Positions 46,858 through 57,655 of a stretch of 64,000 bases of DNA are shown here, piece by piece. Within the stretch, counting starts at the first letter, position 1. Each line of letters begins with the position of its first letter. Origin of the DNA: Daucus carota subsp. sativus (Eukaryota; Streptophyta; Magnoliopsida; Apiales; Apiaceae); assembly GCF_001625215.2 (NCBI RefSeq), contig NC_030381.2:55105214-55169213 (forward strand), read 5' to 3'. The notes under the pieces were generated by a model. It saw only the letters and a list, made by a program, of their open reading frames with translations, did not search any database and was not told the DNA's origin. A program made the position numbers and the translations under genes.

Positions 46858-48960
46858 CTAAAGGTTTGCTGTAATCTGTATCCCATTCCCAGGTCTTGAA
46901 TATTCTGTGATAATATAGTAATATCTGGTCTCATATAATTCTATATTTGCACCTGTAGACGTTTACAGATTGGAGAGGCATGAACATTTTGGCATGCAAG
47001 TTGATGGGAAAAGCAGGATTCAAATGCATTGGAATCAACAACTGCGGTGTTGTAGGCAGCCAAGTTAATAAACCACTACTTCAGCTGTTTTGCATCTTCT
47101 GTGATTTTAAATTTTACATTTTACAATATAAGTCAAAAGATACAAGTTCAATATACAAGTTTTGTTTTGTTTAGTTCCAGCCTATAAACACTTCAGTAGA
47201 TACCAGAGGAGAAATGGATACAATCAATGTCGGAATTGGTCTTTATAGTTGAAACAAAGACTACCAGATCATTACCAATATCAACTAGGCATGTTGTTTA
47301 ACGGGGAACTCATAACTGGACAATAATTTTAATAATTTAGAATTTGTGTAATTTATTACTGGTCTAAAGGACACGGGATGGGTTTGCAATAGTTATTTGG
47401 AAACAGCTTGCTTAGATAAATGGACAGTGTTTTATAATAATAGAGTCCGGGGCCTATCAAGTGATTGTTAGAGCAATTTATCTACTGTTTTTTATAGCGG
47501 AAAAACATAAACACTTGGTTTTTTAGTGCATGCAGAGGGTCCATCAGTCCATCCGCAATTTACACACTCATTATTCCAGGATTCTCTGTTTCATGGTATT
47601 CTGCTGTGTAAAGAACAATCACTTGTCAGGACCACCTCCCATAATCACAAGAGATTCTATAGGAAAAGAAGCAACAGACATGGTTGGATTGTTTGTTTTC
47701 TGTATTCTTCTGCTAAAAGGCTACCCTTTTAAAGTCTCTTTTATATATAAAGATACAAAAAAAAAAAAAAAATCATACTAATAAAGATTCTTTTTGGCTC
47801 CTCCAGAACTGGCCAGTTTTTCCTTAACTTTGCTTCTCCCACATAAGACTATAAGAATATTACAATGAAATAGTTGATTATCGTTGAACTTGCCAATCTG
47901 TTGACTTGGTAATTTGAATTTGATAAGCTCTGAATTGTAAGTAACGAGGAACAAGATGACATGATGGTAAATAGAAAATACAAGATGTCCATCAACATAG
48001 CAAAGAAATATTTTTCAGCCGGACGACATATCAGGATGTTCATTACTAAAACATGTTTGCTGATGCTTTATAATGTACAATTTACAATATATCACAGGTT
48101 GTAATATACACTACTAGATGATTTTATGGCCTGTTTATCCTTAATCGCTATCATGAACTAATGAAAATTTATAAAAGTGGATCACATTTGCAGTGATGCC
48201 GCTATTTTTCCTGAATTTCCCTAGTTGTGAAGATTCCCTAGTTGTGAAGATTGTCTAAATCATGTTAGAGTCGCTGCCATCAGTGAATGCATTCAATGGC
48301 TTACTGAAACTGGTAGAGATACTAAATTGCAAGATGACAGAGTGTCCATGCGTCATTTTAAGGATCAAGATGTGTAGCTGTGACTTGTATTTTAAAATTG
48401 CAAGATGTTTTACAATGGTAGCAGAGGAGGGCTGGGGATTTATTGGGTCAGTTCGAAGCACTCAAGTAGAATTGGTTGTAGCAGAGCAAGAAGCTGAGCA
48501 CGACCATAAGAATTTGAACTCTGAGGCTAATTTGACTCTACTTGTACAAGTTAATATATGATGGCACAAGTTAATATATGATGGCAGCAAAGGAGTTTCT
48601 TACATGCGCCAGTTTACAGTTCTTAGAAACATCTTATTATGCTTATTTGTACTAAACAGATATTAGTAGTCCACCAGAAACAAGGAGATTTGATATATCC
48701 CGGACTCTGAGGCCGGTGACAGTCTATGAGAGGGCATGTAATCGATGGAACAAGGAGGATTCAGATACATTGGATTCATTAACAGAACTTCTTCAGAGCC
48801 GGAGTCACTTCCAGATGCTCTCTTCTGGTAGATATCTATTGGAGAAGTAAAAACATCTCATAATCATCATTCAGCACTTGCTCTGAGTTTGTTGATCAAC
48901 CATGCGATGTTGAAGGCAGCTCTTATCTTATCTGCAATCAAGTTAATGAACCACCACCTC
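46858..48960. repeat. RLP2 3' flank and spacer
   Basis: No gene is supported. The proximal part (46960-47180) is shared with the RLP1 and RLP3 3' flanks. 48050-48310 corresponds to 60760-60960 (AACATGTTTGC.GATGCTTTA, GTTAGAGTCGCTGC.ATCAGTG). 48885-48960 corresponds to 61560-61640. A short direct repeat, CACAAGTTAATATATGATGG, occurs near 48546-48584. Open frames such as 48262-48561 are chance. Confidence 0.6.
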
Positions 48961-51900
48961 AGTTGTTAAGCATCTTTCACCATTTTACATTTTACAACTC
49001 ACAATAAAAGATTACATGTGTATTAATCTGATCATCATTTGTTTGATCAATATAGAAGTTCGGCTCTGTTTACTTCTATCCCTGGCTCTTCATTTCTAGA
49101 ACATTGTTGATACTTTTTATTGAATGGTTAAGAATATTCCATAGATTTTTATATTCAGTGCTAGATGATTTTATGTCCTGTTTTCATTCCATTCATGAAC
49201 TAATTAAAAATTTGAAAGTGATGCCCACCTTTCTGGACCTGCATTCCATGACCACAAACTCCAATTCTGCCCAAAAATTGCAGCTGTTTCGTAATATTTT
49301 TCTACGTGTTCTTTTGTTTGGACTTGTTTGCTGGACCATGCATATTGTTTTGATACAAACATCTTTGTTGATGTTAACACTCATTGTTAGTAGCCCATTC
49401 TTTACGGCAGACATTGAATTGGATTTACTTGAAGAAATGAAGGTTTAAGAAAGTTCAGAGCAATTTGTTGATTATTTCCTTCCCTAGAAACTGCACTCCA
49501 GCATCAAAGTACCTTTCAAAGACTCTACACATAATCTCTTGATTATCAAAGACTTGGTCTTGCATATACTGATATACACTGAATATAGGTTTCTTTCATT
49601 TCCTTGAAATTGCATTTTTCGAAGTAACTCTCCAGACTCATTCCCGTCACTTCTCAAAGTCTTAGTCCTCATCAATACATTCACATAATATCACACCAAT
49701 TTGCTCATGCTCAGATGGGCTTTTCTTACAAACCACATATGTTCACTTCTCAGAGTCTTAGTCCTCGTCAATGTATAGAGATAATATCTCACCATTTGCT
49801 AGTGCTACAAATCAGTTTCTCCTACAACCACACATAATCGGAGAAAAGTCTGTCAAGTGTCAAGTGGACTTGAAAGACCCTTCTGCATGGATTATTGTAT
49901 GTCATGAATGCCTTCTGATATCCCTGAAAGTGCAAGCAAGTTATAAAAGTAGCTGGGCAGACTCTTTCTCATCAATACATTCACATTCAAAGCGGGCGTT
50001 GATATGCCTCCCTAATTTTCTAATGCCCTAGACGGAATTCTATTACAATCCACATATGATGGGTAGCGATCATCAATTCAAAGAAGACACTATCAGCAGC
50101 TTGCAGGAAATGACCCCTCTGCATGGATTATCGAAGAAAGAAACTTATACCTATAAAGCTGTAGAAAACCAATGGTAAGCATAACTGCATATAAGATACA
50201 AAACTAAATTTAATACAAGACTCGTTCTGAGCATTGGAAAATATGCTTTTATTGCAGCCAATGTATTAGTGAAAAGAATTAAATTTAAATTAATTGTAGA
50301 CTGCAAATATAAGATTAGGAGAGTTTCTACAACCCACAAATTAGTAGACAGACTAATATGATTAGTTGAGACCATCAATCTGGAGAAACTGTTTCTACAA
50401 TGACCCATCTGTATGAATTATTGAAGAAAGAAACTTATACCTACAATGTAAAGGAAATAATCACGAGTATATTGCATTTTTAATCCAAATTGTATATGAT
50501 TCTATCTGTGCTACTGATAGTAAATAATAAATCTACAACGGGCCTTGCAGTTAATCAAGGTATTTAACTCTACCTTTCTACATTGTTGAATAGTTTGAAT
50601 AAAATAATTGTAATAAATTTTTTGCTGGATGCTGTGTGAGTTTACCAGAGCTTATCTTGGTGAGAAGTCTGAGTACAAGGCAATGAGCAGGAAACAACAT
50701 AGGGAGTTTACAACTAGAAGTATCTATTCTCCCCTAGTCTTTTTGTGAACATCAAGAGGCCATTCATTTTGCTCACAAACCAGTTAAAAATGGCAGGACT
50801 ACACATAATGAATCACGCAGTCACTTTATGTGAGAAAAGAAAAATGTCAGGACAGCAGCTCAAACGTTTAAAAAACTTCATTAATTATTTTCTTTTATTG
50901 AAACCACACTCATCCATCAAAGTAGCTCTCAAAGACTAATTTCCATCACCTTTTGATTCTCAAAGTCTTCTTCTTCGTCTTTTACTGCTCCTAAAGTTCT
51001 TCCATTGCAAGCCACATATTAGTAGACATACTACATCAACTCTGTGGAAAGAAACAATCTATACTTGATCTTGATGTACAATGTTATGATGTAAATGTAT
51101 AATATCAAAATTAGGAATAGTAGTCACGCGCTAATTAATAACCCTCTGCAGGGGTTATTAAAGAAAGCAACTTATAGTTTAAGTTGCTGAACATTTGTGT
51201 GTGCCAAATTTAATTTCACACATCATTACTAGATTTACACATGGTATTAGACATCAGTACTAGTATAAGATGTTAATCAAGTTTTATAATTTCTTTTATT
51301 TCAGATAACAAGTTTTTTTTTTTGTGGAATTAATTATTTATATCATGCATTTGAGCTTTAAAATTAGCTCTACATAAAAGTTGGTCTATTGCAGTAGACA
51401 CTAAAATGATTTCGCTCAAAGAAACAATGATGTATATGAAGATTTTCAGAACTGAATTTCTTTCTATTTCTAAAAATTGCATTCAAGAACCGAAAGTAGC
51501 TCACAAAGACTCATTACATCATCTTTCAATTCTCATTGTCTTGGTCTTTGTCTTCTACTGCTCAAAATTCTATTACAGCCCACATATCAGTATCATATAC
51601 CTAATCATAAATAGTATTTAATATTTAACACAATTGAAGATTTGTCTCAGAGACTTACTTCCATCACCTTATGGTTCTCAAAGTCTTCGTCTTCTAATGC
51701 TCCAAAAGTTCTATTAGTGCAGGCCACATATTAGTAAACAGACTACAATTCATCCAAAATGACCCCTCTTATTGGACACTTTGAACACCTCTATCTGTAT
51801 ATGCATTGGAGAAGAATTATCAGCTAGTTAAAATAACCTCTTCGCATCAACTCTATCGAAAGAAGCAATTCATACCTAAAGTACAATGTTTGGATAAAAT

Positions 51901-52660
51901 CAGGAATAGCAACTGCACGCTAATTTTTTAGTTGAAGCAGGCTACCTTGGTGTAATTCAGTGAACATCCCCGTAATTTCTTGACAGGCCACAATTAAGGA
52001 AGTTCACAGAATTAAATTCCAGAAGTAGCTCCCTGAGACAGATTTGCATCATCTTTCCATCCTCAAAGTTCTTTACACTTATATTATATTTCATGTTTTA
52101 TTGTAATGAACATAGCAGTTTCCTGTTCAGTAATATTCCAGGCTCAGGTTCTTCATTCCTAGTCTCTGTTACATGTTTGCCACTAAAACGTATTGAACAG
52201 TTATTAGTTTATGATTGTATTCCATCTTGAAAGGAGATCTCAAAGACTCATTCCCATAATCTTAAGAATCTCAAGTCTTGATGAACTTGGCCTTCATCAT
52301 ATTTGTACTCTTGTAATTCCATATTAATGAAGTTTAAATATTTATTTCAAAAAAAAATGAAGTTTAAATATTAAAATTTTTAATTTTAGTAAATTTGTAA
52401 AAATAGTAAAATTTGTCTTATTTATAATATTAATAAATCTCTTACTTTCTCGTTACTGTATTCAACTTAATAATTCTTACAAACACTTGTAAGTGCATCA
52501 CATAAGTTATGTAAATTCAGAATAAATTATGTCCGATTTCTTTAAGAGAGATTGTTATATTGTTTTTACTTTAAAAATTGAATTATCTTTTATTTTTAAT
52601 ATAATTTACAACTAAAAAATATTTAATATATTTTCTTATTTTTGTAATATGACTAAACAT
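48961..52660. repeat. Repeated spacer and RLP3 ancestral promoter
   Basis: 49000-49540 matches 61640-62250, 49600-49860 matches 62290-62570, and 50140-51850 matches 40070-41830. The CAAAGTCTT..TCTTC / CACATATTAGTA motif recurs throughout. From about 52300 the sequence parallels the RLP1 promoter (ACTCTTGTAATT, AATAAATCTCTTACT, ATGTCCGATTTCTT), so this was the native promoter of RLP3 before the insertion at 52690. No gene is supported. Confidence 0.7.
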
Positions 52661-52679
52661 ATCTTAAATACACCTTTTT

Positions 52680-52681
<2 letters not shown>

Positions 52682-52741
<60 letters not shown>
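52682..52741. repeat. (TA)n microsatellite
   Basis: About 60 bp of uninterrupted TA at the left edge of the transposon nest in the RLP3 promoter. Confidence 0.95.
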
Positions 52742-52747
<6 letters not shown>

Positions 52748-53170
52748 CACTCCATAAAATATCCTCTTATATGGAGTTACGTAGCACACCATTATAAATA
52801 TACACATAATATATATTCTATTATATTTTTTATGAAATATAATTACAAATTTTGATTATTAAACCGAAAACGAAGTTATACAATTTTTTTATTTCAAAGA
52901 TCATCTAATATATCATGTAATATCTCAACATGATTCTATAACAGAATAATAATCATTCAGAATTATTCTGTTGTAGAATCAGTTTCGAAACTATACTTTT
53001 TTTTATCAAATTTTAAGTGTTAAATTACTTAAAATAGATATATTTTATAGTATTCTATATTAGAATCACGTTTTATATGTATTTTATAGCAGAATTTATA
53101 ATAAAATTGATGATTTATAATGCCGCACTATGTAACTTCATATAAAGAGTCCCTTTCTGGAATGTTGGCA
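52742..53170. mobile_element. MITE with long inverted termini
   Basis: The left end (GGTAGCACTCCATAAAATAT, then TATGGAGTTACGTAGCACAC) pairs imperfectly with the inverse of the right end at about 53110-53170 (TGCCAACATTCCAGAAAG, then TATGAAGTTACATAGTGC) over some 55 bp. It is inserted in a TA repeat, so any target duplication is hidden. It has no coding capacity. Confidence 0.65.
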
Positions 53171-53180
53171 TATATATATA

Positions 53181-53726
53181 CTAGCTTAAAACCCGTGCAA
53201 TGCACGGGCGGTTATGATATTTATTATTTTATCGTATATATTCCAGATTTAACTAATTTTATTGAAATTAAAATTGTGATAGAATAATGTGATTAAATAA
53301 AACATTTATTTAACGACTGAAAAATTCTTAATAGTTAAATCCGTCAAATAGCTAATTTAAAATTAAGTCAAATATATATTTTAATAAAAATGTTAAAATA
53401 TATTATATTTTTTATATGTTATAATTCAAGAAGACACATAAACCTAGATATAAACAACCCAATCAACCTTTTAATATTTTGTTATTAATAATATAGAACA
53501 AATCCTTAAAATAGAATCAGATAAGTATAAAACATATTGTAAGCTAAAGGGAAGTGTACTGATCCATAACACTAACCTAATTTATTTATTTTTAAACAGC
53601 ACTAACCTAATTTATAAATTAAGGAGGTCCATGGATCAAATATGAACCGGTTTATAAAACTCGACCGACCAACTGAACTTTTCAGTTTATGTTTTAATAG
53701 TACAATAATATATAGTATAGTATAGA
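53181..53726 (-). mobile_element. Non-autonomous Helitron, both termini visible
   Basis: Read on minus it begins TCTATACTATACTATATATT (from 53726). It ends with the hairpin CCCGTGCATTGCACGGG, then TTTTAAG and CTAG (53184-53181). The flanking bases are A on the 5' side and T on the 3' side. A TC start, a hairpin about 10 bp before CTRR, A/T insertion and no target duplication are the Helitron hallmarks. At 546 bp it has no Rep/helicase. Confidence 0.85.
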
Positions 53727-53899
53727 TTTGTAATTTTAACTTTTAAATTTAGATCAGTAGAGCATTTAAAGTAACGTTAATATATTTTGATCGACAAATA
53801 TCGCCATTTATTTAATAATATTGTTATATTTTTATATATATGTCGCCCGTGTTAATTGTAGTAGATCAATTTTTTCAGTCAGTAAATCTTAAAAAAAAA

Positions 53900-55220
53900 A
53901 TGTGTTTTAGTTAAAAAGGTAATTACTATTGCTCGATGTTATTTTAGAAAATTGTGTTTTTTTAGTTAGAAAATATAAAAAAGATAACATATTCTAGTTT
54001 AAAAGAATATTTAGTTATATAGATAGGCCTGTATTTCGGCCCAAAGTTAAAAAGAATACTCCCTCCGTCCCCTCCAATTCTTATCGTTTGGAATGGAGTG
54101 CTCGGCACGCATTTTAAGACTCATATAAAGTATAGTTCCATAACTCATTTTCATAATTCTCTTTTTCTGAATAAAAATTTAAACATTACATTTTTATTTA
54201 AAAAAAGAAAATTTTAAAAATAAGTTATGGAACTATACTTTATATAAGCCTTAAAATGCGTGCCGAGCACTCCAATCCAAATGATAAGAATTGGAAGAGA
54301 CAGAGGGAGTAATTAGTTATGTCGATAGACCCGTATTCGGTCCAATTACTTACATACCATAACTTTCAATTTTCGATTTTAATAATATAGTAAACCTTAA
54401 AAAAGATAATGTATTTTAGTTAAAAAGGTAATAACTATATTGTTCGATGTTATTTTATAAAATTGAGTTTTTTAGTTAGAAAATATAAAAAAGATAACAT
54501 ATTATAGTTAAAAAGAATAATTAGTTATATAAATAGGCCTTATTTCGGCCTAAAGTTAAAAATAATAATTGGTTATATAGATAGGCCCGTATTTCGGCCC
54601 AAATTTTGACCGATCAAACTTTCAATGTTCGTAATTACTGTTGCTCGATGTTATTTTAGAAAATTGAGTTTTTTTAGTTAGAAACTTTAAAAAAGATAAC
54701 ATATTCTGGTTTAAAAGAATAATTAGGTATATCGATAGGCCTGTATTTCGATTTTCGGCCCAAAGTTAATAAGAATTATTAGTTATGTCGATAGGCCCGT
54801 ATTCGGTCGAATTACCGACATACCAAACTTTCAATTTTTTATTTTAATAGTATAGTGAACCTTAAAAAAGATAACGTATTTTAGTTAAAAAGGTAATAAC
54901 TATATTGTTCGATGTTATTTTAGAAAATTGAGTTTTTCTAGTTAAAAAATATAAAAAAGATAACATATTATAATTAAAAAAATAATTAGTTATATAAATA
55001 GGCCTTATTTCAGCCCAAAGTTAAAAATAATAATTAGTTATATAGATAGTCCCGTATTTCGGCCGAAATATCGACCGATCAAACTTTCAATGTTTCAGTT
55101 TTAAAAATATAGTATAGCTTTCGGCCCAAAGTTAAAAGAATAATTAGTTCTACAGATAAGCCCGTACTTCGGCCCAAGTACCGACCGACCGACCAAACTT
55201 TTAATGTTTCGGCTTTAATA
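53900..55220. repeat. Tandem array of about 300-500-bp units
   Basis: Ordered words recur at least four times: GCTCGATGTTATTTTA (about 53933, 54438 as TTCGATG, 54640, 54908), AAAAAAGATAACATATT.TAG, TTAGTTATATAGATAGGC, CCGTATTTCGGCCCAA, CAAACTTTCAATGTTTC. Unit ends resemble the ATATAGTATAG Helitron 5' end at 53726. One unit is interrupted by a Stowaway (54059-54309). No coding potential. Confidence 0.75.
54059..54309. mobile_element. Stowaway MITE, long fold-back
   Basis: Begins CTCCCTCCGTCCCCTCCAAT and ends with ATTGGAAGAGACAGAGGGAG, flanked by TA (54057-54058, 54310-54311). The arms stay complementary far inward: GGAGTGCTCGGCACGCATTT on the left pairs with AATGCGTGCCGAGCACTCC on the right. 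The whole 251 bp can therefore fold into one hairpin. Confidence 0.92.
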
Positions 55221-55223
55221 GTA

Positions 55224-57563
55224 CTAACTTATAGCCCGTGCAAGGCATGGGAGCTTTTTAGTAATTTATAAACTTTTTAAATATATTTTAAATTATGTGA
55301 AAATTTTTAATTTACAAATAATAAATTAAAATTTTCAATTAAATAAAATTTGAAATTATGATTTGTTTGCAATTCCGAACTTTTGTAAAAATATATAATT
55401 TTTATATGATGTTGGTACAATTTAAAATTTTATCTTAAATTTTAGTTGAATCTAATACAAAATATTAGTTTCCATGATTTATTAGTTATGAATAACTTAA
55501 GCTAACGTATTCGTCTTTAATAATAAAAATATTTAATAGCATGAGGTAATGCATATTTGCATATAATTTTTCATTTTTCTTTTTTAATATATATACTTGA
55601 ATAAAAATATTTATTTTAAAAATATTTTTATGTTAAATTATTAATCTTTATATATAAAATATATTCCCTACGGGCTACGTCCCATCATATTATTTAGAGT
55701 TTTTTTTTTGGGATGTACCATCAAATTCTTTACATTTCAAAACTTACCAAATAGGTCCCACCACTACACAACTTTTCCTACCTTTTCACACTACTTTTAC
55801 TCCTTTTTCACAATACCTTTACTCTACTATCTTCTTTTTATACATTAAAAATTAATAGGTCCCACTACTTACCCATTTTTCTTTTTATTTTCCACTACTT
55901 TGTACATATATCTTCACCTCCGTGCCCAAACCAAACATAAAGATTGGCTGGGACGGAAGGAGTATTCATTAATAATTTGAATAACATGCATGCAAATAGA
56001 AGGCATAACATGTCTGGATTAGGAAAATTTGTTAAAAATATGCGTTATATTTTTCACACTTGTTTCTAATTTGGATAAAAATATTTTTGTGATCGTGCAA
56101 TTTGTATGATTCTACAAATAAAAATGGGAATATTTATTTTAGATTAAAATAACATAAACACGTGAAAGAAATAATTTGTTTTGGATTCAGAAAAGAAGAT
56201 ATCAGTTGCCTAGCTGCCTTATAAGTTCTAATCTAACAGTGCTTATTTGATCAATATACGATCTAACGGATGATAAGCTTTTGGACCAGAGGACCATGCG
56301 ACCAAATTATCTCCCTTACGCTTATTATATAATACTAGCTTATAGCCCGTGCAAGGCACGGGAGCTTTTTAATTATTTATAAATTTTTTAAATATATTTT
56401 AAATGGTGTGAAAAAATTAATTTATAAATAATAAATTAAAATTGTACATATCATGCCAAAGTATTAAATTCTTTCTATCAAATTTTAAACCAACTCCTAT
56501 TAGATTATATTTATATAAGTTCTAATCTAACAGTGCTTATTTGATCAATATACGATCTAACGGATGATAAGCTTTTGGACCAGAGGACCATGCGACCAAA
56601 TTATCTCCCTTACGCTTATTATATAATATAGCTTATAGCCCGTGCAAGGCACGGGTGCTTTTTAATTATTTATAAACTTTTTAAATATATTTTAAATGGT
56701 GTGAAAAAATTAATTTATAAATAATACATTAAAATTGTATATATCATGCCAAAATATTAAATTTTTTCTATCAAATTTTAAACCAACTCCTATTAGATTA
56801 TATTTATAAATGTATTTTATATTAGAATTATTATAATGTCATTTAAATATTTTTTTAAAAATTTTTATGGTTCGAGATTAAAATTGATGAACACAATTTG
56901 TTTTGAATTAAGAAGATGAATCATAAACGTGCAATAAGATGGTAGAATTTGTTTTGGATTAAGAAATTTTTTTTTGTATTTGTTCCTCACATAAATCGGG
57001 CTTATTAATTTTGAAATATATTAGGTAAAAATAATTTTGTGACTGTGCGATTTATATGATTCTACAAATAAAATTGGTAGAAAATATTTATTTTGGATCA
57101 AAAAAAATCATAAACACGGGAAATACTTAATTTGTTTTGGATTCAGAAAAGGATTTATAAACATGCAAGTAGATATCAGTTGTGTTATGGAACAAAAGTT
57201 AATTTTGTTCTAATCCAACGGTGCTTATTTGTTCAATATACGATCCGATGGATAAAAATAATCTTGTGACGGTGTGATTTATACGATTCCACAATTAAAA
57301 TTTGTAGGAAATATTTATTTTGAATTAAAAAAAAACAAAAACACATGAAAGACAGAATTTGTTTTGAATTCAGAAAAAGAATTATAAACATGCAAGTAGA
57401 TGTCAGTTTCCTTATAGAACAGAATTTAATTTTGTTCTAATCTAACGGTGCTTATTTGTTCAATATACGATCCAACGGCTTTTGGACCACAGGACCTTGC
57501 GACCAAATTATCTCCCTTACGCTTATTATATATAAGTATATAATAAGTATATAATAGTATAGA
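55224..57563 (-). mobile_element. Head-to-tail Helitron-like array (three units)
   Basis: Hairpin ends TATAGCCCGTGCAAGGCA(C/T)GGG occur at about 55229, 56340 and 56635. Each unit's other side carries CTTTTGGACCA, GGACCATGCGACCAAATTAT and CTCCCTTACGCTTATTATAT. Units: 55224-56334 (carrying a Stowaway), 56335-56628 (short), 56629-57563. The last ends TATAGTATAGA, on minus TCTATACTATTATATA, a Helitron 5' end preceded by A. CTAG is intact at 56335-56338. The third unit also has an internal duplication (57050-57190 against 57255-57440). Confidence 0.75.
55664..55962. mobile_element. Stowaway MITE, diverged left end
   Basis: The right end GGCTGGGACGGAAGGAG followed by TA, and the interior words (AAATTCTTTACATTTCAAAA, GGTCCCACCACT, TTTTCACACTACTTTTACTC), match the Stowaway at 37888-38168. 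The left terminus is corrupted (TTCCCTACGGGCTACGTCCC). It is nested in the Helitron-like unit. Confidence 0.75.
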
Positions 57564-57591
57564 TATGCTAGTCTTAAATATATTTTTTTCC

Positions 57592-57613
57592 TATATATAT
57601 GCTAGCCTCTTGA
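57592..57613 (+). promoter_or_regulatory. RLP3 TATA sequence and short upstream ORF
   Basis: TATATATAT (57592-57600) leads into ATGCTAGCCTCTTGA, a four-codon frame (57599-57613) out of phase with the receptor. The same ATG in RLP1 and RLP2 is in frame and reads on, because their fifth codon is AGA instead of TGA. So the N-terminal 20 residues of the long RLP1/RLP2 frames are not conserved as protein. Confidence 0.6.
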
Positions 57614-57655
57614 GACGTGATCATCCCAAACAAAAAAATTTAACGGAAAAAGAAA

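Noticed and set aside
48262..48561. Plus-strand frame of 99 residues in the RLP2 3' spacer
   Set aside because: The start of the matching spacer at 60900-61010 does not keep the frame, and the translation has no family resemblance.
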